In this document: piece by piece, positions 1 to 7,816 of the stretch
Layout of the letters: every line of letters starts with the position of its first letter
Position numbering within the stretch: position 1 is the stretch's first letter
Source: JAWLGW01 sp964569055
GTDB lineage: Bacteria; Planctomycetota; J058
Direction of reading: 5' to 3'
NCBI GenBank assembly: GCA_964569055.1
Contig: CAZMSZ010000031.1
Location: forward strand, 1-34,060
Length of the DNA stretch: 34,060 nt
Translations under genes and position numbers: made by a program
Notes under the pieces: generated by a model
The model's input: the letters and a program-made list of their open reading frames with translations, nothing else
What the model was told of the DNA's origin: nothing
Database searches by the model: none

Positions 1-441
1 ATGAACGAGCAGGAGCTGATCGAGAAGCTGCGCCGGATCCAGGCGCTGGTCGACGGCGCGGCGACCGACGGCGAGCGGGCGGCAGCCGAGTCCGCCAAGG
101 CCCGAGTCGAGGAGCGGCTCGCCGCGTGCGCGCGGGAGGATCCGCCCCGCGAGTACTCCTTCAGCCTGGAGAACGCGTGGTCGCGGCGGCTGTTCGTGGC
201 GCTGCTGCGCCGCTACGGGCTGCGTCCCTACCGTTATCCGCGTCAGCGCCGGACCACGGTCATGGCCCGCGTCTCGAAGCGGTTCTGCGACGAGGTGCTA
301 TGGCCCGAGTTCTGCGGTCTGGACAAGACACTCCGCGCCTACCTCGACGAGGTCGCGGAGCGGGTGATCGCCGAGGCCGTCCACGCCGACGGCTCGGACG
401 TCGAGGCGGCCGCGGCGCCGCGGCAGATCACGCTGGCCTGA
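1..441 (+). CDS. Hypothetical protein with a DUF2786-like N-terminus
   Basis: A 146-residue soluble protein of unknown function. The first ~40 residues form a helix of the kind EKLRRIQAL followed by small residues and a second Ala/Glu-rich helix, which resembles the N-terminus of DUF2786 proteins. The rest is basic and Arg/Tyr-rich (around YGLRPYRYPRQRRTT, residues ~72-86), which could suit nucleic-acid binding, but that is inference. No catalytic motif, signal peptide or membrane segment is visible. The ATG is the first base of the window, so an upstream start or upstream ribosome binding site cannot be judged. It ends in TGA about 120 bp before the Fe-S carrier gene, and the gap between them has no clear terminator. 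Confidence 0.6.
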   Translation: MNEQELIEKLRRIQALVDGAATDGERAAAESAKARVEERLAACAREDPPREYSFSLENAWSRRLFVALLRRYGLRPYRYPRQRRTTVMARVSKRFCDEVLWPEFCGLDKTLRAYLDEVAERVIAEAVHADGSDVEAAAAPRQITLA

Positions 442-559
442 GCCGCGCTCGGCGCGGGCACCCGCCAGCCGGCCCGGTCCGCCGCCCGTCTTGGAGACCT
501 CGCGAATCGCGCGCTGGAGGGCGCGTGGTATCGTGAGGGCCAAGTTCGAGGAGGTTCTG

Positions 560-907
560 ATGGCCGAGACCGAGACCCAGCAGATCGTGATCGTGACCGA
601 GCTCGCCCAGACCATGGCGAAGAAGTACCTGGCCGAGGAGGAGCAGCCCGAGACCAAGGTGCTGCGCCTCGAGGTCAAGTCGGGGGGCTGCTCGGGCTTC
701 AGCTACGAGGTGTCGATCGACGCCAAGCGCGACGACGACGCGCTGCAGCAGTACGACGGGCTGACCGTCGCGATCGACCCCGTGAGCAAGCAGTTCCTCG
801 CCGGCGCGCAGCTCGACTACGTCGACGACGTCGGCCAGGCGGGGTTCAAGTTCAGCAACCCGAACGCCCGCAGCTCCTGCGGCTGCGGGAGCTCGTTCGA
901 CGTCTAG
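560..907 (+). CDS. erpA: A-type iron-sulfur cluster carrier (HesB/IscA/ErpA family)
   Basis: A 115-residue A-type carrier that accepts Fe-S clusters from a scaffold and inserts them into apoproteins in the cytoplasm. The three ligand cysteines are present: Cys44 in SGGCSGFSY, and Cys107 and Cys109 in the C-terminal SSCGCGSSF. Length fits the family (about 105-120). The ATG at 560 is preceded by AGGAGG at 549-554 with 5-nt spacing, so it is preferred over an upstream in-frame start at 491. The next gene encodes a protein with several predicted Fe-S clusters, begins within about 10 nt, and lies in the same reading frame after the TAG, so joint expression is likely. I cannot tell IscA, ErpA and SufA apart from sequence alone; erpA is the best guess given that no isc or suf genes are adjacent. 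Confidence 0.88.
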   Translation: MAETETQQIVIVTELAQTMAKKYLAEEEQPETKVLRLEVKSGGCSGFSYEVSIDAKRDDDALQQYDGLTVAIDPVSKQFLAGAQLDYVDDVGQAGFKFSNPNARSSCGCGSSFDV

Positions 908-916
908 CGGCGTCCC

Positions 917-2047
917 CTGAAGCTCGCGACGGTCGGAGACACCCGGCTCGCCTGCGCCTACTGCCCCAAGCTGTGCCGGCAGGCCTGCCCCACGGCGGTG
1001 GTCGAGGGGACCGAGCTCGCGACCCCCACCTTCAAGCAGCAGGTCGCGCTCGACGCGCAGACTGGCCGCCGCCCGCTCGACGCCGAGCGGGCGCGCGTCT
1101 TGTACAAGTGCACCGACTGCCACGCGACCGTGGACGCCTGCCGCCACCGGATCGCCGTCTCGACCTCGCTGCGCGAGGCGCGGGCGGTCGCGGTGCGCGA
1201 GGGCGTGGCGCCGCCCGAGATCGCCGAGCTGGCCGAGCGCTTCGCCGCGCACGGCTCGCCCTACTCGCGCGACCTCGGCGCCGCGGCCGAGGAGGCCCTC
1301 GCGGGCGTCGAGCCCCCCGCGCGCAGCGGCGGAGTAGCCGTGTTCGCGGGCTGCACCGCGCTCGCCCGCTCGCCCGGCGAGCTGCGCGCCGCCGTGCGCG
1401 TGCTGCGCCGCCTGGGCGAGGACCCCTCGCTCGCGCTCCCGAGCCCGCCGTGCTGCGGCTACCCGCTCGACGCCGCCGGGCTCGACGACGCGTTCGCGGC
1501 CCACGCGCGCCGGGTCGCGGACGCGCTGGCGAGCTTCGAGGAGGTGAGCTGCCTCGGGCCCGCCTGCGCCTGGACCCTGCAGGTGCGCTACCGCGAGGTC
1601 GGCATCGCGCTGCGGCCCCGGGTGACCCCCTTCGTCGACCGCCTCGCCGCGCACGCCGGGCGGATCGGCGCGCTCGCCGCCGAGCGCCGCCGCGCGGACG
1701 CGGGCGAGCCGCCGCGGCTCGCCTACCACGACCCCTGCTTCCTGGCCCGCCGCCTCCGGCGCACGCAGGAGCCGCGCGAGGTGATCGCGGCCGCCCTCGG
1801 CGCGCCGCCGCTCGAGCTCGCCTACGCGCGCGAGAGCACGGTGTGCTCGGGCGGCGGCGGAAACTACCCGCTGACCCACCCCGCCGAGTCGCGCGGCTGC
1901 GCCGCCCGCCTGGCCGCCTTCGCGCGCGAGACCGGCGCCGCCGGCGTGATCACCGCCTGCGCCACCGACCGCCACCAGCTCACCGAGGCCGGGATCGACG
2001 CGATCAGCCTGGCCGAGCTGGTCGCCGAGCGGATCGGCGCGAGCTGA
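917..2047 (+). CDS. (Fe-S)-binding CCG-domain oxidoreductase subunit (GlpC/HdrD-like), CTG start proposed
   Basis: Electron-transfer protein with two N-terminal cysteine clusters and two CCG domains, as in GlpC, GlcF, LutA and HdrD/B subunits. Starting at CTG 917 gives 376 residues. Cluster 1 is Cys13/16/20/24 (CAYCPKLCRQACP), and cluster 2 is around Cys65/68/75 (KCTDCHATVDACRH). The first CCG motif is CCGYPLD, and the second ends in CSGGGGNY, where the usual double Cys is reduced to one. The first ATG/GTG/TTG in frame is GTG 998, but using it would delete cluster 1. CTG 917, 9 nt after the erpA stop, restores a typical N-terminus. No membrane segment is visible. The gene faces ETF-QO convergently, and such proteins often feed ETF or quinone electron transfer, so a shared pathway is plausible but unproven. 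Confidence 0.85.
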   Translation: MKLATVGDTRLACAYCPKLCRQACPTAVVEGTELATPTFKQQVALDAQTGRRPLDAERARVLYKCTDCHATVDACRHRIAVSTSLREARAVAVREGVAPPEIAELAERFAAHGSPYSRDLGAAAEEALAGVEPPARSGGVAVFAGCTALARSPGELRAAVRVLRRLGEDPSLALPSPPCCGYPLDAAGLDDAFAAHARRVADALASFEEVSCLGPACAWTLQVRYREVGIALRPRVTPFVDRLAAHAGRIGALAAERRRADAGEPPRLAYHDPCFLARRLRRTQEPREVIAAALGAPPLELAYARESTVCSGGGGNYPLTHPAESRGCAARLAAFARETGAAGVITACATDRHQLTEAGIDAISLAELVAERIGAS

Positions 2048-2054
2048 GCGGCCG

Positions 2055-2435
2055 TCACTCCGGGATCGGTCCCTCCAGCTCGTCGCCCTCGATCTCGTCG
2101 TCGGGGAGCAGGCCGATCTCGATCCCGGCGCGGCCGAGCACCTCGACCCGGCCGGGCGTCATGCCGATCCCGGCGCGGATGGCGCGGACCAGGGCGTCGG
2201 GGTCGGGGGCGGCGATCGGGGTCAGGACGTCGGGGCCGCTGGCGTGGCGCTCGGCGCGCACGAACAGGAGCGCGCCGCTGGCGAAGGCGTGCACGCTCTC
2301 CTTGACCCACACGTAGCGGCCGGGCCCCGGCTCCTCCAGGCTCTCGACGCTGGAGCGCTCCTCGGCGCCGGGGGCGCGGAGCTCGTGGGCCCAGGCGCGC
2401 TCGGCCAGCTCGCCCCAGGCGCGCCAGGGGTCCAC
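2055..2435 (-). CDS. Small hypothetical protein coupled to ETF-QO
   Basis: A 126-residue acidic protein of unrecognised family. The GTG start at 2435 lies one base after the TAG stop of the ETF-QO gene, so the two are almost certainly co-transcribed and probably translationally coupled. The sequence alternates beta-like stretches (GRYVWVKESVHAF, ALLFVRAERH) with a helix, and ends in an acidic tail (DDEIEGDELEGP). There is no signal peptide, membrane segment or cysteine. Its place directly behind ETF-QO suggests an accessory role in that electron-transfer route, but no function can be assigned. It ends 7 bp from the convergent Fe-S protein gene. Confidence 0.7.
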   Translation of the reverse strand: MDPWRAWGELAERAWAHELRAPGAEERSSVESLEEPGPGRYVWVKESVHAFASGALLFVRAERHASGPDVLTPIAAPDPDALVRAIRAGIGMTPGRVEVLGRAGIEIGLLPDDEIEGDELEGPIPE

Positions 2436-2436
2436 G

Positions 2437-4287
2437 CTACAGGCCCGAGTAGACCGGCCCGCCGCCGGCGGGCGTGACCCAGGTGATCACCTGGTACGGA
2501 TCGCGAATGTCGCAGGTCTTGCAGTGGACGCAGTTCGAGAAGTTGAGCCGCAGCGTGCGCCCCTTGCCGTCGTCGGTGGCGGCCATTTCGTAGACGCCCG
2601 CGGGGCAGAAGTACTGGCAAGGGTTGCCGTACTCCTCGGTGCAGCGGGTGTGGCACACCGCGTAGTCGGTGATCACGAGGTGCGCCGGCTGGTCCTCGTC
2701 GTGGATCGCGCCGGCGTGGTACACGTCGGTCACCTTGTCGAACACCAGCCCGCCCGTCTTGATCGTGGGCTCGGGCATGGGGCGCGGCGGCTGGAGCGGG
2801 GCGACCTGCGCGAAGCCGTCCTTGATCTCGGCCGCCTTGGCGGCGGCGGTGTTCACGGTCGGGGTCAGCGGGCCCGGCGTGCCCTCGCCCGTCTTGTTGC
2901 CGATCCGCTCGTAGTGGGCGTAGTCGGGCTCGAGCGGCAGGCGGCCGGGGGGCCACAGCCCGCCGCTCTGAATGTGCAGCCCGGCGCTGATCCCGCCGAA
3001 CGCGAACCGCTTGCGGTGGAAGCTCTGGCGGAAGTTGCGGACCTTCCACAGCTCCTCGAACAGCCACGAGTCGAGGACCCGCTTCCAGTAGCCCTTGGTG
3101 AGCTCGAGCGAGGCCTTGGCCGTGATCGGCGGCTCGTCCTTACGAGCGGCGTCGCGCAGCACCTCGAACGCGGTCTCGGCGGCGAGCATGCCCGACTTCA
3201 TGGCGAGGTGAATGCCCTTGAGTCGGGTGATGTTCAGGAAGCCGGCCGAGTCGCCCACCAGCAGCGCGCCCGGCATGTAGGGGCGCGGCACCGAGAACCA
3301 GCCGCCCTCGGGGATCGTCTTGGCGCCGTAGCGCACCACCTCGCCGCCCTCGAGGATCTTGGCCACGAAGGGGTGGCTCTTCCACTCGCTGAACAGGCGG
3401 TGCGGGTCGAGGGCGGGGTCGGGCGAGTCGAGCGAGACCACGAACCCGAGCGAGACGTGGTCCTCCTGGAAGGCGTAGATGAACCCGCCGCCGAACTCGT
3501 GGCCGAACAGGCCGAGCGGCGCGCCGGCGGTGTGGATCACCTGCCCGGGGGCGAGGCGGCCTGCCGGGACCTTCCACACCTCCTTGCAGCCGGTGGAGTA
3601 GATCTGCGGGTTGCGCCCCTTGTCGAGCTCGAACTTGCGCACGAGGTGGCGCGTGAGCGAGCCGCGCGAGCCCTCGCCGAAGATCGTGATCGGCGCGGTG
3701 AGGTCGTTGCCGGGCTCGAAGCTGTCCTTGCGCTGCCCGTGCTTGTCGACGCCCTTGTCGACGGTGCGCACGCCGCGCACCCCGCCGTCCTCGTCGAACA
3801 GCACCTCGGCCCCGGGGAAGTCGGGCGTGATCATGACGCCCTTGGCCTCGGCGATCTCGGCCAGCCACTTCACCAGCTTGTTGAGGCTGAGGATGTAGTT
3901 GCCGTGGTTGTCGAAGGTGGGCGGGAGGATCGGCGCCTTGAGGCTGCCGCCGCCCGAGAGCAGCAGGCGCAGCTCGTCCTTCAGCGCCGGCCCCTCGAAG
4001 GGCGGCTCCTTCTCGGCGAAGTCGGGGATCAGCTCGGCGAGCGCGCGCGGGTCCATGACGGCGCCCGACATGACGTGATCGCCGACCGCCGAGGCCTTCT
4101 CGATGACCATGATCGGCGCCTCGTCGACGTCGATCTTCGAGCCCTGCTCGGCCCCGCTCTCGACCGCCTCGTTGTGGGCGGCGATCAGGTCCATCAGCCG
4201 GATCGCGCCCGCGAGGTTGGCCGGGCCCGCCCCCACGAACAGCACACCGCAGGGCAGCTCGTCGCGCTCGATCTCGTCGTCGCTCAC
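2437..4287 (-). CDS. Electron transfer flavoprotein-ubiquinone oxidoreductase (ETF-QO)
   Basis: Membrane-associated FAD and 4Fe-4S enzyme that passes electrons from reduced electron-transfer flavoprotein (fatty-acid and amino-acid oxidation) to the quinone pool. The N-terminal Rossmann motif is VGAGPANLAGA. The middle carries the family blocks GEGSRGSLTRHLVRKF, GGGFIYAFQEDHVSLGFV and GALLVGDSAGFLN. The C-terminal ferredoxin domain carries CHTRCTEEYGNPCQYFCPAG and the cluster ligands CVHCKTCDIRDP. Length (616 aa) suits the family. GTG 4287 is preferred over GTG 4311 because GGAGGA lies just upstream, although the spacing is short. It is followed after 1 nt by a small gene and faces the GlpC-like protein. 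No etfA or etfB is in the window. Confidence 0.93.
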   Translation of the reverse strand: MSDDEIERDELPCGVLFVGAGPANLAGAIRLMDLIAAHNEAVESGAEQGSKIDVDEAPIMVIEKASAVGDHVMSGAVMDPRALAELIPDFAEKEPPFEGPALKDELRLLLSGGGSLKAPILPPTFDNHGNYILSLNKLVKWLAEIAEAKGVMITPDFPGAEVLFDEDGGVRGVRTVDKGVDKHGQRKDSFEPGNDLTAPITIFGEGSRGSLTRHLVRKFELDKGRNPQIYSTGCKEVWKVPAGRLAPGQVIHTAGAPLGLFGHEFGGGFIYAFQEDHVSLGFVVSLDSPDPALDPHRLFSEWKSHPFVAKILEGGEVVRYGAKTIPEGGWFSVPRPYMPGALLVGDSAGFLNITRLKGIHLAMKSGMLAAETAFEVLRDAARKDEPPITAKASLELTKGYWKRVLDSWLFEELWKVRNFRQSFHRKRFAFGGISAGLHIQSGGLWPPGRLPLEPDYAHYERIGNKTGEGTPGPLTPTVNTAAAKAAEIKDGFAQVAPLQPPRPMPEPTIKTGGLVFDKVTDVYHAGAIHDEDQPAHLVITDYAVCHTRCTEEYGNPCQYFCPAGVYEMAATDDGKGRTLRLNFSNCVHCKTCDIRDPYQVITWVTPAGGGPVYSGL

Positions 4288-4375
4288 CGATCCTCCGCGC
4301 GGCCCGGCCACCTGCTCGTCTGCCGCAGGGCGTCATGATAGCGGCGTCGGCGAGCGCAGCAATCGCTGCGACCGC

Positions 4376-4507
4376 TCACTCGCGCGCGGCGTTCACGGCC
4401 GCGCGGCGCGCCTCGATCGCGGCGGTCCAGCGCAGGTCGTCGGGAGCGAGCGCGCGCTGGAGCTCGGCGTATCGGCGCGCCTCGGCGGGATCGATCGGGT
4501 CGAGCCC
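4376..4507 (-). other. In-frame coding-like extension after the TAA of the preceding gene
   Basis: After the TAA at 4508-4510 the same frame stays open for 43 codons and ends at TGA 4376-4378. Nearly every third codon position is G or C, and the translation reads as a plausible charged helix (DPAEARRYAELQRALAPDD). No ATG, GTG or TTG lies near the beginning; the only GTG is close to the end. It is therefore either the C-terminus of the preceding protein separated by a nonsense change or sequencing error, or chance coding-like sequence in GC-rich DNA. Confidence 0.45.
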
Positions 4508-4849
4508 TTACGCCCCGCCGCCGTGCCACTTGGGCTCGGACCAGGGGAGGCTGAGCTCCTCGCACAGCTCCTCGAGCTTGTTGCGCCACTCGGGGTCGAT
4601 CGAGCCGCGGGGGCGGCCGACCGAGTCGGCGGCGGCGAGGAAGTTCCGCGCGCCCGCGGTCTCGACCACGCAGCCGGTCTCCTCGGCGATCAGCCGACGG
4701 GCCTCCTTGAGCTGCTCGGGGCTCGGGCTGCCGCTCCCCCAGGGGGCGTTCATGCCGAGCGCGTCGAGCGCCCACACGGTCCAGTGGCGCGCGCCGGCCC
4801 AGGGGGGGCTCGCGACCTCGAAGCCATACAGCGTGATCGGATCGGACAT
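4508..4849 (-). CDS. Small hypothetical protein, possibly truncated by TAA
   Basis: A 113-residue protein starting at ATG 4849 (MSDPITLYGFEV). An in-frame extension to 4885 is possible but lacks support. It contains several Trp and Pro residues (SPPWAGARHWTVWALDALG near the N-terminus, LPWSEPKWHGG at the end) and a central amphipathic helix. I do not recognise the family. It stops at TAA (4508-4510), a rare stop in this GC-rich sequence, and a strongly coding-like frame continues for 43 more codons to TGA at 4376-4378. The natural product may therefore be about 157 residues, with this version a nonsense or error form. It lies upstream of ETF-QO on the same strand. Confidence 0.6.
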   Translation of the reverse strand: MSDPITLYGFEVASPPWAGARHWTVWALDALGMNAPWGSGSPSPEQLKEARRLIAEETGCVVETAGARNFLAAADSVGRPRGSIDPEWRNKLEELCEELSLPWSEPKWHGGGA

Positions 4850-4878
4850 GGGGGGAAGCCTATCGAAGCCTGAGGGTG

Positions 4879-4903
4879 GGCGCAAAGCGCCAGTTTAATT
4901 TTT
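4879..4903 (+). other. Hairpin plus T-rich tract in a local AT-rich island
   Basis: GGCGC-AAA-GCGCC (4879-4891) is followed by AGTTTAATTTTT, which looks like an intrinsic terminator reading on the plus strand. Both flanking genes are on the minus strand, so its target is unclear. The AT-rich stretch could equally be part of the promoter region of the minus-strand gene that starts at 4849. Confidence 0.35.
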
Positions 4904-4956
4904 CGGCCGGAGTGGCCGTCCGGGTTCCGGAGTATGCCCCAGGTCCGCGGCGCTCT

Positions 4957-5943
4957 CTACAGCTCCGAGCCGAGCACCCCCGCGATCCCGACGGCCGGCT
5001 CGGCCGCGCGGTCGCGCACCTCGAGGTAGTAGCCGTGGGCCCACACCTCGCGCCCGTCGGCCAGCCGGAGCTGGACCCACACCCCGTCGCGCCCGAGCAC
5101 CGCCAGCTCGTCGCCGCGCGCGCCCTGGCTCACGACCGCGTGCTCGGTCCCAGGGCCGGCGCGCAGGTTGAGGCGGGTCGCCCTCGTGATCTTGGCGAAG
5201 GTCGTCGCCTCCTCGCGCGGAGCCCACACCGCGTCGGCGAGCAGCGCGTAGCGGCGCGGGCTCTCGCCGTAGCGGTCGGGGTGGGTGAGGACCATCTCCA
5301 GGCGCGAGCCCGAGGTGACGCGCGTGACGGGCAGCGGCACGCCGCCGCTGATGTTCCCGTAGTAGACGACCTCGCCCGGCTTGCCGATCAGGTAGGTGTG
5401 CCACACCTCGCGCCCCTCGAAGTTGGGCGCCTCCTCGCTCTGGTTCCAGTCCATGAGGACCATGTCGCCGCCGGCCCACTCGTCGTAGGAGATCGCCACG
5501 GTGTTGTCGGCGAGGTTCATGGCGCCGAGGTAGTACTGCGACCACAGGCGGAACTGCTCGGCCGAGCCGAACTGGCGGTCCTCGTTGCCGATCGTGACGA
5601 ACCGCCGCTCGGGCGCGTTGTAGACCCGCCACCTCACCGGCAGGCCGTGCAGCGCCCCGTACTCGCACAGGAGCGCGATCGAGAGGTCGGCGCAGTCGAG
5701 CCGCGTCCCCTCCTCGGCGTGGCGACCCGCGCGCTCCTCCGCCCAGGTCTGATAGGCGTAGGCATACGAGCCGCGGCCCGGGTCGCCCTCGAAGGGATCG
5801 GACCAGGCGTGCACCGTCTTCCAGGCCCCCTCATGGATCTCGGGCCCACGGAACGGCGGGATCGGGGCGGGCTGGGCGCTGGCGGGCAGCGCGCAGGCGG
5901 CGAGGGCCAGGCCGATCAGCAGGCGGGTGGCGAGCGGCTTCAT
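4957..5943 (-). CDS. Secreted Cys-protease-like protein with C-terminal SH3b domain
   Basis: A 328-residue exported protein. ATG 5943 is chosen because a signal peptide follows at once (MKPLATRLLIGLALAACALP, cleavage near ASA-QP) and GGAGAG lies 7 nt upstream; an upstream extension to 6015 has no such support. The middle resembles a transglutaminase-like or NlpC-like cysteine hydrolase: LDCADLSIALLCEYGALHGL (Cys84), and a later WHTYLIGKPGE (His182) that could complete a catalytic pair. Residues ~260-315 form a bacterial SH3 domain (TRLNLRAGPGTEHAV...GVWVQLRLADGREVWAHGYYL), which usually binds peptidoglycan or peptides. A periplasmic cell-wall or peptide-processing role is inferred. The catalytic assignment is tentative. 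Confidence 0.72.
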   Translation of the reverse strand: MKPLATRLLIGLALAACALPASAQPAPIPPFRGPEIHEGAWKTVHAWSDPFEGDPGRGSYAYAYQTWAEERAGRHAEEGTRLDCADLSIALLCEYGALHGLPVRWRVYNAPERRFVTIGNEDRQFGSAEQFRLWSQYYLGAMNLADNTVAISYDEWAGGDMVLMDWNQSEEAPNFEGREVWHTYLIGKPGEVVYYGNISGGVPLPVTRVTSGSRLEMVLTHPDRYGESPRRYALLADAVWAPREEATTFAKITRATRLNLRAGPGTEHAVVSQGARGDELAVLGRDGVWVQLRLADGREVWAHGYYLEVRDRAAEPAVGIAGVLGSEL

Positions 5944-6085
5944 TTCGTCTCTCCCCGGCCCCAGGGGGGTGTCGTCTCGGGCCGTCGAGAGGCTCAGCCG
6001 CAACGGGCAGGCCATCGCCGCGCGCCGCGCTCATGCGCTTTTGACACTGGGCCTTGAGGCAGGGCTCCGGCCCCGGGCCGAGCCG

Positions 6086-6123
6086 TCCGAAATCGGAGAC
6101 CGGCCCCACAATCGTGTCACGAT
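6086..6123. promoter_or_regulatory. Two small palindromes in an intergenic gap
   Basis: The gap between the minus-strand genes ending at 6137 and starting at 5943 contains TCCGA-AA-TCGGA (6086-6097) and ATCGTG-T-CACGAT (6111-6123). These could be operator sites for the gene at 5943 or weak terminator elements for the gene ending at 6137. Neither has a U-tract. The short arms could arise by chance in GC-rich DNA. Confidence 0.3.
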
Positions 6124-6136
6124 CCGTTTCGCCGGC

Positions 6137-6799
6137 TCAGCCCAGCGAGTGGTGCCCGAGCTTGGTCAGCAGCATCCAGCCGAGCCAGCCGTTCCAGCCG
6201 ATCGAGAGCAGCCCGATCCCGAGCGCCCCCCAGGCGAGGCGGCGGCCGCGCTCGTGCTCGATCCGCCGCAGCAACAGCGGCGCGCTGGCCGCGGCGAAGC
6301 CGCCGAACAGGGCGCCGATCCCCGGGACCGCCAGGCTGCCGGCCGCTATGAACAGGAGCTTGCCCGCGCTCGCCTCGAGGCGCTGCCGGGTGTCGCGGGT
6401 GCCCGAGCGGTCGTACTCGTAGATCGGCTCGTCGAGGAGCGGGCCGTCGCGGGGCGGCGCCTCGCGCTCGTCGTCGGAGTCGAGCGCGAGCGCCGCGGAG
6501 ACCTCGGCCGGGCTGGGGCTGGCCGCCTCCTCCTCCTCGGGCGGGGCGCCGGGCGCGCCGATCGGGAACGCCTCGTCGAGCGCGTCCTGCGCGCGGCGCA
6601 GGTCGGCGGGCGCGACCCGCAGCGGCAGGGCCCGCCCGGCCGCGAGCGCCGCCTCCGCCTCGGGCGCCACCGCGAGCGGGACGCCGGCCTGGGCGAGCGC
6701 CGCCCGCGCCCGCGCCAGCTCCTCGGGCCGCCGCGCCACGAACACCACCAACCCCGGGCTGTCGCCGTCCTCCTCGGGCCGGCTGCGCTTCAAGGCCAT
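6137..6799 (-). CDS. Membrane protein with DUF2007-like N-terminal domain
   Basis: A 220-residue protein in three parts. Residues ~17-80 (LVVFVARRPEELARARAALA ... LPLRVAPADLRRAQDALDEA) follow the DUF2007 pattern of a ferredoxin-like fold whose two halves recognise changes between sub-units; many such proteins are annotated only as putative signal-transducing proteins. Residues ~80-135 are an acidic, Pro/Glu-rich linker. The C-terminus has two to three hydrophobic segments (KLLFIAAGSLAVPGIGALFG, APLLLRRI, WGALGIGLLSIGWNGWLGWM), so it is probably an inner-membrane protein. ATG 6799 is divergent from the hpnD-like gene with an 87-bp shared promoter gap. The cellular role is unknown. Confidence 0.7.
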   Translation of the reverse strand: MALKRSRPEEDGDSPGLVVFVARRPEELARARAALAQAGVPLAVAPEAEAALAAGRALPLRVAPADLRRAQDALDEAFPIGAPGAPPEEEEAASPSPAEVSAALALDSDDEREAPPRDGPLLDEPIYEYDRSGTRDTRQRLEASAGKLLFIAAGSLAVPGIGALFGGFAAASAPLLLRRIEHERGRRLAWGALGIGLLSIGWNGWLGWMLLTKLGHHSLG

Positions 6800-6886
6800 G
6801 GTCCACGTCCTTTGCTTGGCGCCAGGCGCGCGCCTCTCCGCGCTGGTGCCCTCCAGGGGCCCAGGTTACCGTGCCGCCGGCCAACC

Positions 6887-7816
6887 ATGCCCAGCGACGT
6901 CCCCCAGCTCGAGGCCGCCTATCGCCACTGCCGGGCCGTCGTCGCCCAGCGGGCCAAGAACTTCGCCTACGCCTTCTTGCTGCTCCCGCCGGCGCGCCGC
7001 CGCGGCCTGGAGGCGATCTACGCCTACTGCCGGATCGCGGACGACCTCGCCGACGACGAGGGCCTGGCGCAGGGCGAGCGGGCCCGCCGCCTGGCGGACC
7101 TGCGGGCGCGCCTGCGGGCGGCGCTCCCCGGCGCCGAGGCGGAGGGCCGCGACCCGCTCGCGCCCGACCGCGAGCTCGACCTGCTCATGCTCGCGCTGCG
7201 CGACACGGCGCTCCGCTTCGGCGTGGCGCGCCACGACCTCGACCTCGTGGCGCAGGGCTGCGAGCAAGACCTCACCGTGCGGCGCTACGCGAGCTGGGAG
7301 GAGCTGCGCGGCTACTGCTACATGGTGGCCTCGGCCGTCGGGCTGGCCTGCCTGGAGGTGTTCGGCTACCGCGGGGAGCGCGAGGAGCTGCGCGCGCGCG
7401 CCGTCGACCTCGGCCTCGCCATGCAGCTCACGAACATCATCCGCGACGTGGCCGAGGACCTCGGCCGCGACCGGATCTACCTGCCGCAGGAGGACCTCGC
7501 CCGGTTCGGCGTGGACGAGGCGCAGCTCGCCGCGGGGCGGGTGGACGAGCGCTGGCGCGCCCTGCTCGCGTTCGAGGTGGCGCGCGCCCGCGAGCTGTTC
7601 GCGAGCGGGCGCCGGCTGGCGCCCGCCGTCCGCCGCCGCTCGCGCGTGTGCCCGCTGGCGCTGGCCGCGATCTACGAGCGCCTGCTCGACGAGGTCGAGC
7701 GCGCCGACTACGACGTGTTCTCGCGGCGCGTGGCGCTGAGCGGCGGGCAGAAGCTGAGGCTGCTCGGCCGCTGCCTCGCGCCGGCCTACCTCGGCAGCGG
7801 AGCCGGCGCGGCGTGA
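6887..7816 (+). CDS. hpnD: Squalene/phytoene synthase family protein (HpnD-like)
   Basis: A trans-isoprenyl diphosphate synthase of 309 residues that joins two prenyl diphosphates head to head. The two Asp-rich substrate/Mg motifs are intact: IADDLADDEG near residue 48, and NIIRDVAEDLGRDRIYLPQED near residue 184. The block RRYASWEELRGYCYMVASAV is typical of the family. In bacteria with hopanoids, HpnD makes presqualene diphosphate; carotenoid producers use the related CrtB. With no HpnC, HpnE, CrtI or squalene cyclase in the window, the product cannot be settled, so the symbol is tentative. ATG 6887 is the first start that keeps the conserved N-terminus. The stop overlaps the lpxA start by 4 bp (GTGA). 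Confidence 0.82.
   Translation: MPSDVPQLEAAYRHCRAVVAQRAKNFAYAFLLLPPARRRGLEAIYAYCRIADDLADDEGLAQGERARRLADLRARLRAALPGAEAEGRDPLAPDRELDLLMLALRDTALRFGVARHDLDLVAQGCEQDLTVRRYASWEELRGYCYMVASAVGLACLEVFGYRGEREELRARAVDLGLAMQLTNIIRDVAEDLGRDRIYLPQEDLARFGVDEAQLAAGRVDERWRALLAFEVARARELFASGRRLAPAVRRRSRVCPLALAAIYERLLDEVERADYDVFSRRVALSGGQKLRLLGRCLAPAYLGSGAGAA

Noticed and set aside
4284..4775. A 163-codon minus-strand gene overlapping the small hypothetical gene
   Set aside because: Its translation is Arg-rich and out of frame with the better-supported coding frame at 4508-4849.
6041..6046. Perfect TTGACA as a -35 element on the plus strand
   Set aside because: No -10-like hexamer lies 16-18 nt downstream, and no plus-strand gene starts soon after it.
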